DNA of 64,000 nucleotides from Helicobacter bilis ATCC 51630 (GCF_000686565.1 NZ_JMKW01000003.1:1-64000), one strand, 5' to 3'; positions 47,480 through 56,767 are shown, counted from the first letter of the stretch. Notes: a model not told the origin generated them from the sequence alone. Translations and numbers: made by a program.

Positions 47480-48415
47480 ATGCAGCTTGTTTTACTTGAT
47501 AAAATGACACTTGGTAATTTTGATGAGACACTTTTCGCACAATTTGGCGAATTTAAATCATATCAAACTACAGATTCTACACAGGTTTTAGAACGCACAA
47601 AGGATGCAGACATTATCATCACAAATAAAGTTGTGCTAGATTCTAAGATTTTGTCTTCTTTACCAAAGTTAAAGCTTATCTGCGTGAGTGCAACAGGCAC
47701 AAATAATATTGATATGGAATACGCTAAGACACACAATATAGCGGTAAAAAATGTAGCAGGTTATTCCACGCATTCAGTCGCACAGCATACGCTTATGTTG
47801 GCATTAAGTCTGCTTGGTCGTTTGCCTTATTATTCACAATATGTGCAACAAGGGCAGTGGTGTAAGAGTGAGATTTTCTGCCATCTCACTTATGACTTAC
47901 AAGATCTTTATGGTAAGCAATGGGGTATTATTGGCTATGGTAGCATTGGTAAGCAGGTATGCCATCTTGCAAAAGCCTTTGGTGCGCAGGTTAGCTATCA
48001 TTCCACAAGCGGAAATAATACGCAAAATGACATACCACACAAAAGCCTAGATGAGATTCTAAAAACAAGCGATATTATATCCATTCACGCTCCGCTAAAT
48101 AACACAACACAGAATCTAATCGCAAAAGAGCAACTACAAATGCTAAAAAAGGGAGCAATTCTACTTAATCTTGGTCGTGGTGGCATTGTCAATGAAAAGG
48201 ATCTCGCACAAGCCCTGCAAACACAAGACTTTCTATTTGGCACAGATGTGTTAGAAAAAGAGCCAATGATAGCTAATCACCCCCTACTTGATTCTAAAAT
48301 CGCACATAAAATCATTATCACGCCGCATATCGCATGGGCGTATAAGGACACAAAAGATAGATTACTACAAATGGTGGCAGAAAATATTAAGCAGTTTTTG
48401 AATGCGAATGGGTAG
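47480..48415 (+). CDS. D-2-hydroxyacid dehydrogenase (NAD-dependent)
   Basis: A 311-residue dehydrogenase of the D-isomer-specific 2-hydroxyacid family. The NAD site is GKQWGIIGYGSIGKQVCHLA (about 146-165). Substrate and catalytic residues lie in LINLGRGG-type LLNLGRGGIVNEKDL (Arg) and the ITPHIAW block (His, about 280). The catalytic Glu is in VLEKEPM. The N-terminal TNKVVLDSKILSSLPKLKLI is the usual lead-in. Glycerate/hydroxypyruvate or lactate are likely substrates, and I cannot choose between them. ATG 47480 follows AGAAAGGAAAA. Confidence 0.88.
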   Translation: MQLVLLDKMTLGNFDETLFAQFGEFKSYQTTDSTQVLERTKDADIIITNKVVLDSKILSSLPKLKLICVSATGTNNIDMEYAKTHNIAVKNVAGYSTHSVAQHTLMLALSLLGRLPYYSQYVQQGQWCKSEIFCHLTYDLQDLYGKQWGIIGYGSIGKQVCHLAKAFGAQVSYHSTSGNNTQNDIPHKSLDEILKTSDIISIHAPLNNTTQNLIAKEQLQMLKKGAILLNLGRGGIVNEKDLAQALQTQDFLFGTDVLEKEPMIANHPLLDSKIAHKIIITPHIAWAYKDTKDRLLQMVAENIKQFLNANG

Positions 48416-48591
48416 TGTTTGTCTGGTTTAGCCATAACATTATCAATGAGTTGTTATCATAACCTTGCTTATGAACACAATGTGTTCGCAGTGCAACATG
48501 AGTTAAGCCAAAAATTGGGACTTACAATATCAATACACAAAGCTAGTTTTATGCTACAATATCGCACACAAAATACACTAAAGGACTATTG

Positions 48592-50136
48592 ATGGCAAAT
48601 TGGAATGATGGTTATTTGACAGACATTGAGTATCTTGATACTTATTTTTCGTATCTAAATCCACTTTTTATAAATCTGAATCTCACTTTTGCGGGTTTTG
48701 ATGTCGGTCAGCAAGACTGCATTAGTTTGCAAACAAGCAGTGACTCTAATGATAAGCAGAGCTATCTTGAAATGGGCTTTGGTAGGGGTGTGAGTTTATG
48801 CGTGCATGCTGCCACTACTGATATGAGTTTTGTTGGGACGGATTTTAATCCCTCGCATACCCTATTTGCAAGAAACTTAGCCAAAGTTGGCAACGCGGAT
48901 ATACAGCTTTATGATGATAGCTTTGAGCTATTGTATAAACGATTGCAAAAGCAAGAAGCAGAGTTTGACTACATTGTGTTGCATGGTGTGTGGTCTTGGG
49001 TAAGTTATGAGAATCAAAAGGTGATTTTGCAGATTATCCGCGATCATTTGAAAGTTGGCGGTATTGTATATGTAAGCTATAATTGCTTTCCGGGCTGGGA
49101 TGGCAAATGGTCTTCACGCAAGTTACTTACAATGTATCATGACTATATGTCTGGTACGAAAGTCGAACGAATCCGTAATGCGCTTGGATTTTTCAAAGAC
49201 TTTTTAGAGACAAATCCGCTTTATCTGCAGAATAATCCAAGTGCAGCACGAGTCTCACAAATAATAGAAAATGAAAAGTTTGACTATTTAGCACATGAAT
49301 TTTTTAATGATGGAGCAAATTGTTGCTACTTTGTTGATATGGTGCGTGATTTGGAATCATGTAAATTACAATTTGCGTGTGGGGCATTACCTTTGTGGCA
49401 TTATGAAGATTCTAGTTTAAATAAGCAAAATCAAGCCTTTTTAGATCAAATCGCAGAACCGACATTAAAAGAGCAGCTAAAAGATTACTATCTTAATAGA
49501 CAATTTCGAAATGATATATTTGTAAAAGGGGCACAAAAGCTATCAGGGCAGCAAATATGCGATAAGTTTCTCAATACCCGCTTTACACTTACAAGCATAC
49601 CCGATAGTGATGCAGAAGATCTTGATGTAATTAGGAAAGATATGATTGCATTTCTTGCAAAAGATTCTTATACACCAAAAAGCATGCGTGAGGCACAGCT
49701 ACAGCTGGGGGGGGGGGGGTTACATATACGAGAGTTAGCTAAACTTGTCGCAGATATGATGACAAGCGGCTATATACACCCAGTAACAAATAAAGACATT
49801 ACAGATTCCATTGCAAAACGCTCAATAGATTTCAATCGACATATTTTCAGCAATCAGTGCAAAAAGCAATATGTGCGATATGCGGCTGCTCCACTTATTG
49901 GTGGCGGTGTATTGATTAATGAAGTATCGCAAGTGTTTTTATATGGATTAATGAGTGGTGTAGATGAAAAAGGTTTAGGTGCATTCGCATGGGATATTCT
50001 CAAGGCACAAGGTAGAAAACTCAATAAGGCTGGTGTAGATTTAGAAAGTGATAAAGAGAATATAAAAGAGCTTGATTCTGTATTACAGGATTTATTGCCA
50101 AAAATACCGCTTTATAAGAATTTGGGTATTATTTAG
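48592..50136 (+). CDS. Phase-variable SAM methyltransferase with regulatory domain (ON: 13-G tract)
   Basis: A 514-residue protein. The N-terminal Rossmann methyltransferase has YLEMGFGRGVSLCVHAA (motif I, about 62-78), VGTDFNPSHTLFARNLA, FDYIVLHGVWSWVSYENQ (about 123-140) and LKVGGIVYVSYNCFPGW. A C-terminal half of about 300 residues follows the methyltransferase regulatory-domain pattern (FLNTRFTLT, HIRELAKLVADMMTSGYIHP). A tract of 13 G interrupts the reading of this domain at codons for LGGGGL, and the present length keeps the frame open. The target is unknown. Start: ATG 48592 after AAAGGAC. Confidence 0.85.
   Translation: MANWNDGYLTDIEYLDTYFSYLNPLFINLNLTFAGFDVGQQDCISLQTSSDSNDKQSYLEMGFGRGVSLCVHAATTDMSFVGTDFNPSHTLFARNLAKVGNADIQLYDDSFELLYKRLQKQEAEFDYIVLHGVWSWVSYENQKVILQIIRDHLKVGGIVYVSYNCFPGWDGKWSSRKLLTMYHDYMSGTKVERIRNALGFFKDFLETNPLYLQNNPSAARVSQIIENEKFDYLAHEFFNDGANCCYFVDMVRDLESCKLQFACGALPLWHYEDSSLNKQNQAFLDQIAEPTLKEQLKDYYLNRQFRNDIFVKGAQKLSGQQICDKFLNTRFTLTSIPDSDAEDLDVIRKDMIAFLAKDSYTPKSMREAQLQLGGGGLHIRELAKLVADMMTSGYIHPVTNKDITDSIAKRSIDFNRHIFSNQCKKQYVRYAAAPLIGGGVLINEVSQVFLYGLMSGVDEKGLGAFAWDILKAQGRKLNKAGVDLESDKENIKELDSVLQDLLPKIPLYKNLGII
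49707..49719 (+). repeat. Poly-G contingency tract, 13 G
   Basis: Thirteen consecutive G inside the methyltransferase gene: the last base of CTG plus four GGG codons. A gain or loss of one G would truncate the protein about 375 residues in, leaving the SAM domain but removing the end of the regulatory domain. Confidence 0.95.
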
Positions 50137-50465
50137 AAAATAGTGCTGATAATAGGCTGGGATTGGATGCTAGATTCTAGCTTTAGTGTGTTTTAGTCAA
50201 AGATTTTGTGCTTTCAAAATTATTTAATGCTGTAATATGGCTTAAATGTGTTTTACTTGGAATCTAATCTTAGATTTAGTGCTATCTGCTATCAATTTTT
50301 GTAGCTTATTGCAATCATAGCAAAACTAAAAACCACAAGTTACACAGCATGTAACCTTAATAAACATTTTTCATATCCATCTTGTAAAAATAATATGATT
50401 CTTTATAAACTCACAAAATTAAGGTTAGAATCTAGCTATGCAAAGATAGTGTGAAAGGAATGTGT
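50137..50465. other. Gene-free interval
   Basis: About 330 AT-rich bases between the methyltransferase gene and the LutA-like gene. AGATTCT and AGAATCT occur several times. No frame, hairpin-plus-T-run or repeat arm found. Confidence 0.5.
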
Positions 50466-51197
50466 ATGAAAAAAGTGTATTTTTTTGCGACTTGTTTGGG
50501 TGCGGCTGCTTATGCTGATACTTGTTTGCATGCGATACAGCTCTTGCAAAAAGAGGGTGTGGAAGTGATTTTTAAAAAAGACCAAACATGTTGCGGACAG
50601 CCAAGCTATAATAGCGGTTATTATGATGAAACAAAAGAGGTAGTATTACATAATTTAGAGCTTTTTAAGGGTGATTATCCCATTATAATCCCTAGTGGTT
50701 CATGTGCGGGTATGATGAGAGAGGATTATAAAGAGCTTTTTTGTGGCACAAAATATGAAGAAGAAGTCAAACAATTTAGTTCTAGAATCTATGAGTTAAG
50801 CGAATATTTAGATAAAGTGTTGCAGGTAAGATACTTTGATGTCGGTGCGCCGATAAAAATCACATGGCATTCAAACTGCCATGCCTTGCGTGTTGCAAAA
50901 TGTATAACAAGTGCTAAAAATCTCTTAAGAAGCCTTAGCAATGTGGAGCTTGTAGAGCTTGAGAGAGAAGAAGAGTGTTGTGGATTTGGTGGGACTTTTA
51001 GTGTGAAAGAACCAGAAATCAGCCACGCTATGGTAAGCGAAAAGATTGCTGATATACAGGCTAGAAATATTGATTGCCTAGTATCTGCTGATGCGGGTTG
51101 CCTTATGAATATTAGTGGGGCTATGGCAAAAATGGGCGTGGATATCCAATCTATGCATCTTTATGATTTCCTTGCAAAACGCGTGGGGATAGCATAA
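50466..51197 (+). CDS. LutA/GlcF-type (Fe-S)-binding oxidoreductase subunit
   Basis: A 243-residue protein with two CCG domains: CCGQPSYNSG (about 39-48) and CCGFGGTFSVKEPEIS (about 169-184). Additional conserved blocks are GSCAGMMR and WHSNCHALR. This matches LutA of the LutABC L-lactate oxidation complex, and also the CCG parts of heterodisulfide reductase and GlcF. The normal partners lutB and lutC are absent from this window: the gene is followed by 400 bases without genes. ATG 50466 has AAAGGAA at a suitable distance. An earlier in-frame GTG at 50451 is less likely. Confidence 0.85.
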   Translation: MKKVYFFATCLGAAAYADTCLHAIQLLQKEGVEVIFKKDQTCCGQPSYNSGYYDETKEVVLHNLELFKGDYPIIIPSGSCAGMMREDYKELFCGTKYEEEVKQFSSRIYELSEYLDKVLQVRYFDVGAPIKITWHSNCHALRVAKCITSAKNLLRSLSNVELVELEREEECCGFGGTFSVKEPEISHAMVSEKIADIQARNIDCLVSADAGCLMNISGAMAKMGVDIQSMHLYDFLAKRVGIA

Positions 51198-51624
51198 TAA
51201 GGGTGTGGGGTTGTTTAAGATAGATGGGAGTGTATGTCTAGAATTTAGTTTTTTTGATGATTGATGAATGTGGGTATGCAGTATTTATTCCTATCTTTAT
51301 TTTAAACTGCCGAATAATCTGTATTTAGATATTCTATTGGTATCTAACTATATTCTTAAATAGGTTTAAATTTGTAGGGTTAGTTTTTTTGATCATTATG
51401 TGTCTCTTTTGTGGGTTCATGTGTTTATCGTGTTGTAGTGTGCTAAATAAAAAATGTGATGAATATGCAATCCAGTGATTAGAGCTTTTGCTTGGATTTT
51501 TAAGTTTAGAATCTTTGCGTGTTGGGTTTCTAAAATTTTTATATTTCATACCTTATAATCCACTTAATATACAAGTTATCTAAGAAATTAAACCTATACG
51601 AGCTTTCTAAGACACAAATCCCAA
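51198..51624. other. Gene-free interval
   Basis: About 430 bases between convergent genes. A minus-strand frame of 71 codons (51334-51549) has biased, unstructured composition and no recognisable domain, so I do not annotate it. No repeat-family arms are present. Confidence 0.5.
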
Positions 51625-53244
51625 TCACTCTAAATGTGGATTTTTCATGCCATATAGCAAGACATTGTGGAAAGTTTCAGTGTTGTTTTCACAAATCCTA
51701 AAGCCATTTTGTAAAGTGCCAAGATAGATAAAACCTTCTTTTTCATAGAAGTTTAGTGCATGTGTGTTTGTGGCAACGACTTCAAGATAAAGCATGTAAA
51801 GATTATAATGGCAAAAGGCGATATGCTGTATCATCTGCATGAGTATATGCCCATATCGCTTCGTTTTATGTTTTGCTAAAAATGGATTTTTATAGATTCC
51901 AAGATAGGCGTTTTTATGCTTGAGATTGATGCGTGAAAAGCTAATGACACCTATATCATGCGTAGTGTTTCCATCTATCGTTTGTAAAGATTCTATGTCT
52001 TTTACAAGGAAATATCTAGCATGTTCATCATAGGGCAGGGACTGCAAAAAGCTAATATGTGCTTGTTTGCTAATTACGCTACTGCCATACATTCGCTCTC
52101 GCACAAAAGGGTGATTCCTATATGTGAGTATATTCATAGAATCTTTATGGCTTAGGTTGCAAAAATCAAATGCACTGCATCCATCAAGCTGAAAGTTTTT
52201 TGCTTTTATCTCTTGTTTAGCTTTTAGTGTGTGATTAAGTGCATTAAAGATTAACTCTGTGGCAAAGTCTTTTGTATGTGTGCCAATCTCTGGCTTTAAG
52301 GTGCTAATAGAATCTGGACTTTCAGATATCGTGGATTGCAAGGGCAGTGTGATTGTGCGGATTAGATTCTGCTTTTCTAATGTGCTTATTTGTATGTCTT
52401 GATTTGTCGCTAGATTTATTGCAAAGACTTTTGGGCAGAGTTTCAAAGCTTCAAATAAAATCCCACCGCCTGATACAATGCAATGCTTTGCTTTTGCTAA
52501 AAGTGTGGCAACTTCTGCCTGTGTGATGTTAGAATAGATTCTATAAGGATTCATAGAATCTATGTTGTCGCATAGATATTTGCTTTTAAGCAAACTGCCT
52601 TTATAGTTTGGTCCAACAACCACTACAATGCTTTTTGCAAAGTTTAGTAACTGCGTAAAAATCTCACTACTTATATCCTTAGAATCTTCACCACCTAAAC
52701 ATACAAAAAATTCACTCTCTCTCTTGCTATTTGTAATATCTATGCTATACAAAAATGGGTGTAATAACGCATACTTTAAGCCTGAAAATATATGCTCTTT
52801 TATATCACTATCTATTGTCTGTGTGTTATAGAACCCATTGAGATTAAGTAAAAAAAGCTTTGCTTTTGTGTTATTTCTCTCTCTCACAATGCGTTTTAAA
52901 AGCTCAAAATGTCTGCCATCATCATCAAAGATTACAAGCACATTGCTAGATTCTAAAAAGGGGGTAAAATCACATATTTGATAGCTATCGATGATACAAA
53001 TATCGCTATGAAGTAATGCCTTATTCTCTATCTCTTCCCATTGTAATGCAAGTGGATAGCATGCCGCTTCTTTGCCTTCAATCCTGCCTTGTGTTGCGAT
53101 AAAATCCTTAAAAGTCGCATTCCCACGCACAAAAAAATCGACATTATATCCCATGCCAACAAACACTCTAGCAAGATTATAGCACCTTGCAACATGCCCT
53201 AAACCTAAGCCTTTTTCACTCTCTGTTAATATGCGTATTTTCAT
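51625..53244 (-). CDS. PseG-PseH fusion: pseudaminic acid hydrolase and N-acetyltransferase
   Basis: A 539-residue two-domain protein. Residues 1-345 are PseG, the UDP-sugar hydrolase: EKGLGLGHVARCYNLA with the catalytic His, CIIDSYQI, VIFDDDGRHF, and VSGGGILFEALKLCP in the second Rossmann domain. Residues about 350-539 are a GNAT acetyltransferase like PseH: YRNHPFVRERM, FLVKD, YGHILMQMIQHIAF, and VATNTHALNFYEKEGF as the acetyl-CoA/C-terminal block. The two enzymes act in the CMP-pseudaminic acid pathway for flagellin glycosylation and are separate genes in H. pylori as I recall. The start ATG overlaps the pseF stop by 4 bases, so the genes form an operon. Confidence 0.9.
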   Translation of the reverse strand: MKIRILTESEKGLGLGHVARCYNLARVFVGMGYNVDFFVRGNATFKDFIATQGRIEGKEAACYPLALQWEEIENKALLHSDICIIDSYQICDFTPFLESSNVLVIFDDDGRHFELLKRIVRERNNTKAKLFLLNLNGFYNTQTIDSDIKEHIFSGLKYALLHPFLYSIDITNSKRESEFFVCLGGEDSKDISSEIFTQLLNFAKSIVVVVGPNYKGSLLKSKYLCDNIDSMNPYRIYSNITQAEVATLLAKAKHCIVSGGGILFEALKLCPKVFAINLATNQDIQISTLEKQNLIRTITLPLQSTISESPDSISTLKPEIGTHTKDFATELIFNALNHTLKAKQEIKAKNFQLDGCSAFDFCNLSHKDSMNILTYRNHPFVRERMYGSSVISKQAHISFLQSLPYDEHARYFLVKDIESLQTIDGNTTHDIGVISFSRINLKHKNAYLGIYKNPFLAKHKTKRYGHILMQMIQHIAFCHYNLYMLYLEVVATNTHALNFYEKEGFIYLGTLQNGFRICENNTETFHNVLLYGMKNPHLE

Positions 53245-54374
53245 TCCCCGCCCTTATTGATATGGCTAAAAAGACTCTCTGCAATCGCTAAATCAAGCAT
53301 GGTATCAATATCATGTGCGTGCTGCATGATAATCCCCATACTTTTATCCCCAAGTAAAGGAATCTCTTTTAGGAAACTTTCTGCCCTGCCCAAATAAAAC
53401 TGCCCCGCATCGATAAAAGCCTGTGGCAAATCCTGCGAACGAGTGCCTATAAACTCTGGAAATAAGAAGTTTAAATGCCTAGACTCATCAAGGCAAAAGG
53501 AACGGAATGTCTTTGAAGCTTCAAGCATGGAGACTATATAGGCTGTGCTTGGATTCTTATCAAGCATAAAGCAAGATTCTAAAATAACTTCTTCTGTGGC
53601 AAACATCGCAGTGGCATAAAGGCATAGGACTTTTGAGTGTGGAAATATTTGTAATGCGGGTTTATTTTGTGTTGTGTTTTTGTCGCTTTGTAATGTTGCG
53701 TTGTTATTTTTTAAGGTGCTTTTGTGGTTTTCAAAAAATGTTTTATTTTGTGATTTGTCGCTTATGTGTAGTGTATCTTTGGCATTTTTAGAATCACTTG
53801 TATTTGCATTTTCTGTGCTTTGTGCGTGATTGTTAGATTCTAGTTTCTTATCAAATTCTATGTGGGCTGATGGGTTTAGAATAGAATTTTTAGAATCTAA
53901 AATCCTATCATATTGAGCCTTTGAAAAAGGCGAAATATCTCTATTTGATATGCTAGATATTTCGCTACACTGAATATGACAATCACTAGAATCTAAACTC
54001 TTATTATTTTGTGATTTATGTCTAAGTGTATTAGAATCAAATAAACTAGAGAAAAGCAACTTAGAATCAAATAATCCCTTATCAAAAGAATCAACCTTGA
54101 TAAAAGGCAATAAAGCATGGATAATCACAGGTAAAGTCGGCGTCATATCATCTGCTAAGGCTTTATCCCTAAGCAATGGATATGCCCCTAAGTTTTTAGC
54201 AAACTCCAGCATAGAGTAGTCATCACTGCTTACAATCACATTATCACTCAGTCTTCTTGCTAAATCTATACTTCTCTCAAGCATAGGTATGCCACAAAAG
54301 GGCTGCATATTTTTTCTAGGAATCCTTTTGCTACCACCACGAGCTGGGATAATCACACAATCAATTTGTTTCAC
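53241..54374 (-). CDS. pseF: Pseudaminic acid cytidylyltransferase with repeat-derived insert
   Basis: PseF activates pseudaminic acid with CTP, the last pathway step before flagellin glycosylation. The nucleotide site is VIIPARGGSKRIPRKN (residues 7-22). IVSSDDYSMLEFAKNLGA (about 47-64) and RDKALADDMTPTLPVI (about 69-84) follow. The second half resumes at VLCLYATAMFATEEVI and contains DAGQFYLGRAESFL. Normal length is about 230 to 240 residues, while this has 377. The excess, about residues 97-243, is Asn/Lys/Ser-rich and contains a family-1 element (CHIQCSEIS and FSKAQYDR) with DSK/ESN linkers. The insert lies where the sugar-binding region begins, yet both flanks look intact. Confidence 0.92.
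   Translation of the reverse strand: MKQIDCVIIPARGGSKRIPRKNMQPFCGIPMLERSIDLARRLSDNVIVSSDDYSMLEFAKNLGAYPLLRDKALADDMTPTLPVIIHALLPFIKVDSFDKGLFDSKLLFSSLFDSNTLRHKSQNNKSLDSSDCHIQCSEISSISNRDISPFSKAQYDRILDSKNSILNPSAHIEFDKKLESNNHAQSTENANTSDSKNAKDTLHISDKSQNKTFFENHKSTLKNNNATLQSDKNTTQNKPALQIFPHSKVLCLYATAMFATEEVILESCFMLDKNPSTAYIVSMLEASKTFRSFCLDESRHLNFLFPEFIGTRSQDLPQAFIDAGQFYLGRAESFLKEIPLLGDKSMGIIMQHAHDIDTMLDLAIAESLFSHINKGGE
53905..53982 (-). repeat. Family-1 repeat inserted in frame in pseF
   Basis: On the coding strand, a left arm (53955-53982, CHIQCSEIS) is followed after about 15 bases by a right arm (53905-53940) with a perfect core GCCTTT-TTC-AAAGGC, read DISPFSKAQYDR. Order, orientation and frame match dxs and truD. 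Confidence 0.88.
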
Positions 54375-54507
54375 ACGTATATTCCTTAAATGTCATTAAC
54401 ATGTGATAAGCAAGTCTCATTCACCATATACGCAAAAGATTCACAAATAAGCCTCAATCGTTATACATATTACAGAATCTTGCGATATGTAAAGTCATAT
54501 CACCACA

Positions 54508-55290
54508 CTAAAACCAAGGCATAGAATCAGTTGCAGTGCGTTTGCGGATTTCTTTCATTTGATAGAATCCAATAATCCACAACACAACAGCCGCAACAAT
54601 AACCAACCAACCGATAAAAATAACTGCTGTTATGCTTCCAATAATATTTGCATAGAAAGCCCAAAGCAAGAATTTCTGCTCGGTAACAAAAGCTAATTCT
54701 CTAAAAAATAAGAGATTATATACAAGTGCCGCAATACTACCAACAATAAGCAATATCGCCGCTACAACAAGCCCAAATCCACCATCCGAGCTATACCCAG
54801 CCATACCCCCAAGTAACGCAGTTCCACCAAAAATCATAGCCAAAATAAGTGCCACCACCACAATCGCGATAGAGAGAATAAAGTTTTTAAACAAAGTTGG
54901 ACTTTCACTTGTGCGTTTTGTCCCAAGCACAGCCAACACAAAGACCACAAACCCAGCAATGAGTAAAATACCCCCAATCACCCAGCCTATAAATGGGATT
55001 AAAGAGATAAAACTTCCTCCAAAATAAAGCCCAGTGCTAAGTAAAAACTTAAAGCGAATGCTTTGTGTGTCATTTGCCATAAGCTGCCCTTGAATATTTG
55101 CCATATTAATGCTACCACCTGTGATGAAAATATTTTTTGCCATATTTTCACTCACTTCAAAATCCACCTCACAGCCTGTGAGACTTTCCATACTTCTGCC
55201 CTCTAGATTTGATACATCACTTGCTTCAAAAGTGTAGCGATTGCCATCTTCACCGCTGATTAAATTTGGTGCTAAAACTTTACCTTTCAT
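54508..55290 (-). CDS. Membrane protein with cold-shock-like N-terminal domain
   Basis: A 260-residue protein. Residues 1-58 (GKVLAPNLISGEDGNRYTF, then GCEVDFEVSENMAKNIFI) have the pattern of a cold-shock/OB-fold domain: GxI-GEDG-RYTF-SDV and a later VxFEV strand. It lacks the usual aromatic RNA-binding patch, so the match is only by pattern. From about residue 85 there are five or six membrane segments rich in Gly, Ile and Val (PFIGWVIGGILLIAGFVVFV), like DUF996-type proteins. The C-terminal cytosolic tail is QMKEIRKRTATDSMPWF. Function is unknown. It is a single gene with AAAGGGCAACT before ATG. Confidence 0.6.
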   Translation of the reverse strand: MKGKVLAPNLISGEDGNRYTFEASDVSNLEGRSMESLTGCEVDFEVSENMAKNIFITGGSINMANIQGQLMANDTQSIRFKFLLSTGLYFGGSFISLIPFIGWVIGGILLIAGFVVFVLAVLGTKRTSESPTLFKNFILSIAIVVVALILAMIFGGTALLGGMAGYSSDGGFGLVVAAILLIVGSIAALVYNLLFFRELAFVTEQKFLLWAFYANIIGSITAVIFIGWLVIVAAVVLWIIGFYQMKEIRKRTATDSMPWF

Positions 55291-55348
55291 AGTTGCCCTT
55301 TTTCTTAAAATAAAGCTAGAATTGTAGTATTTTAAAATTAAATTAAAC

Positions 55349-56740
55349 TTAAAATGATATTAAACTTGCATACATCACAAGTCCGCAAAGCCCCACGCAC
55401 AGCATAAAAGGCACGACAAGCATTGCCACTAGCATATATCGCCAAAAGCTAATATAAATGCCATATCGTTTAAGGCTAAAAAGCCAAAGCAGTGTAGCAA
55501 GTGAGCCAATGGGAGTAATCTTTGCCCCGACATTACAGCCGAGCAGATGAGCGTAAATGAGTAACTCCCTAGAGCTAGAATCTAACCCCACAAAGTCGCC
55601 TAAAGCAAGATTCCCAAGCATAACCATAGGCAGATTATTAATAAGGCTTGAGCCAAGTGAGCTAATCGCACCAACGCTAAAGATTTGTGTGAGAGTGTGT
55701 GTAGAAAAACTATCGCTTAGAGAATCATCAAGGAAAAACGCAAAAATATCACGCATAAAAGAGCTTGTGCTATGTAGCCCAAACACCACGATAAAAAGCC
55801 CTAAAGAAAATACCACAATCCCAAAGGGTGAAGCCTTAAGGCAGGGCAGAATCTCAATCCTTTTATACGCAAGAATAAGGCTAAGAGTCGCACATAAAAG
55901 CGTGAAAGAAGAAAGCGGGAGAGAAAAAGCATTTGCTATAAAAATCCCGCATAAAAGCAAGAAAAGCAGGGCAAAACAGATAATAATCACGCTTTTTTGG
56001 GGCATTATGCTAGATTCTACAATATGAGATTCTGGCTTGTGAGATTCCGCATTTGGAATCTTAACCCCTAAGATTCTAGGCAATCTCTTACGCACAAGGA
56101 TAAAAAAGCAAAGACTAGCAATGATGATAAAAATTTGTGGCAGTGCCATCACCTTGCTAAAATCTAGGGCATTAAGATTAAAAAAATGCAAGGCAATGAT
56201 ATTTGTGAGATTTGAAATCACAAAGGTATTTGAAGCAAAATCACTTACAAAACTCACTATAAGCAGGAAAATCACAAGTGGGGTTAGAATCTGTGCTGAA
56301 TTTTTAGAATCTAGCTTAGATTCCATATCTTTAGAATCTAGTTTGCCAAAAAGGGCGATGATGAGTGGTGTTAGGATTAAAATCGCACCATCATTAGCAA
56401 AAAATGCCCCCAAAAATCCCCCAAAAAGCACGATAAACACATAAAATTTAAAGCTAGAAATGCCCCCACACTCCCCCTTTTCACTTAAAAATCTTAGAAT
56501 CTTATAGGCTAAAAAGTCAAAAAATAGTAGCTTTTCAAGCACAATGCAAAAGATGATGAGACCAACAAGTGTGAGTGTGCTATCCCATACCATATTCCAC
56601 ACAAATGCCACATCAGCAAAACCTACAACCCCAAATCCCAAGCAAAGCAACGCCCCAAGAGAGCTATACACCCACAAAGGCAACCTAAAAGGACGGATAT
56701 AAATGCAAAGCAAAGTCAGTATAAAAATGAGAAAACTCAC
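55349..56740 (-). CDS. arsB: Arsenite/antimonite efflux permease ArsB-like
   Basis: A 463-residue ion-transporter-superfamily protein with about twelve membrane segments. Two halves are visible, each with the re-entrant signature: FFANDGAILILTPLIIAL with DFASNTFVISNLTNIIAL in the first, and SSLINNLPMVMLGNLALGD with GCNVGAKITPIGSLATLLW in the second. These are the conserved ND-AI and NxGxxxTPxGSLATxLW motifs of ArsB. A short cytosolic loop (about 140-150) carries DSK/ESK residues encoded at AGAATCT sites. No arsR or arsC lies nearby, so regulation is not evident. Confidence 0.9.
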   Translation of the reverse strand: MSFLIFILTLLCIYIRPFRLPLWVYSSLGALLCLGFGVVGFADVAFVWNMVWDSTLTLVGLIIFCIVLEKLLFFDFLAYKILRFLSEKGECGGISSFKFYVFIVLFGGFLGAFFANDGAILILTPLIIALFGKLDSKDMESKLDSKNSAQILTPLVIFLLIVSFVSDFASNTFVISNLTNIIALHFFNLNALDFSKVMALPQIFIIIASLCFFILVRKRLPRILGVKIPNAESHKPESHIVESSIMPQKSVIIICFALLFLLLCGIFIANAFSLPLSSFTLLCATLSLILAYKRIEILPCLKASPFGIVVFSLGLFIVVFGLHSTSSFMRDIFAFFLDDSLSDSFSTHTLTQIFSVGAISSLGSSLINNLPMVMLGNLALGDFVGLDSSSRELLIYAHLLGCNVGAKITPIGSLATLLWLFSLKRYGIYISFWRYMLVAMLVVPFMLCVGLCGLVMYASLISF

Positions 56741-56767
56741 GAAATTAGCCTTATGAATGAAATTTAA

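Noticed and set aside
51334-51549. 71-codon minus-strand frame in the gap after the LutA-like gene
   Set aside because: Biased Lys/Asn composition without a domain. Likely chance.
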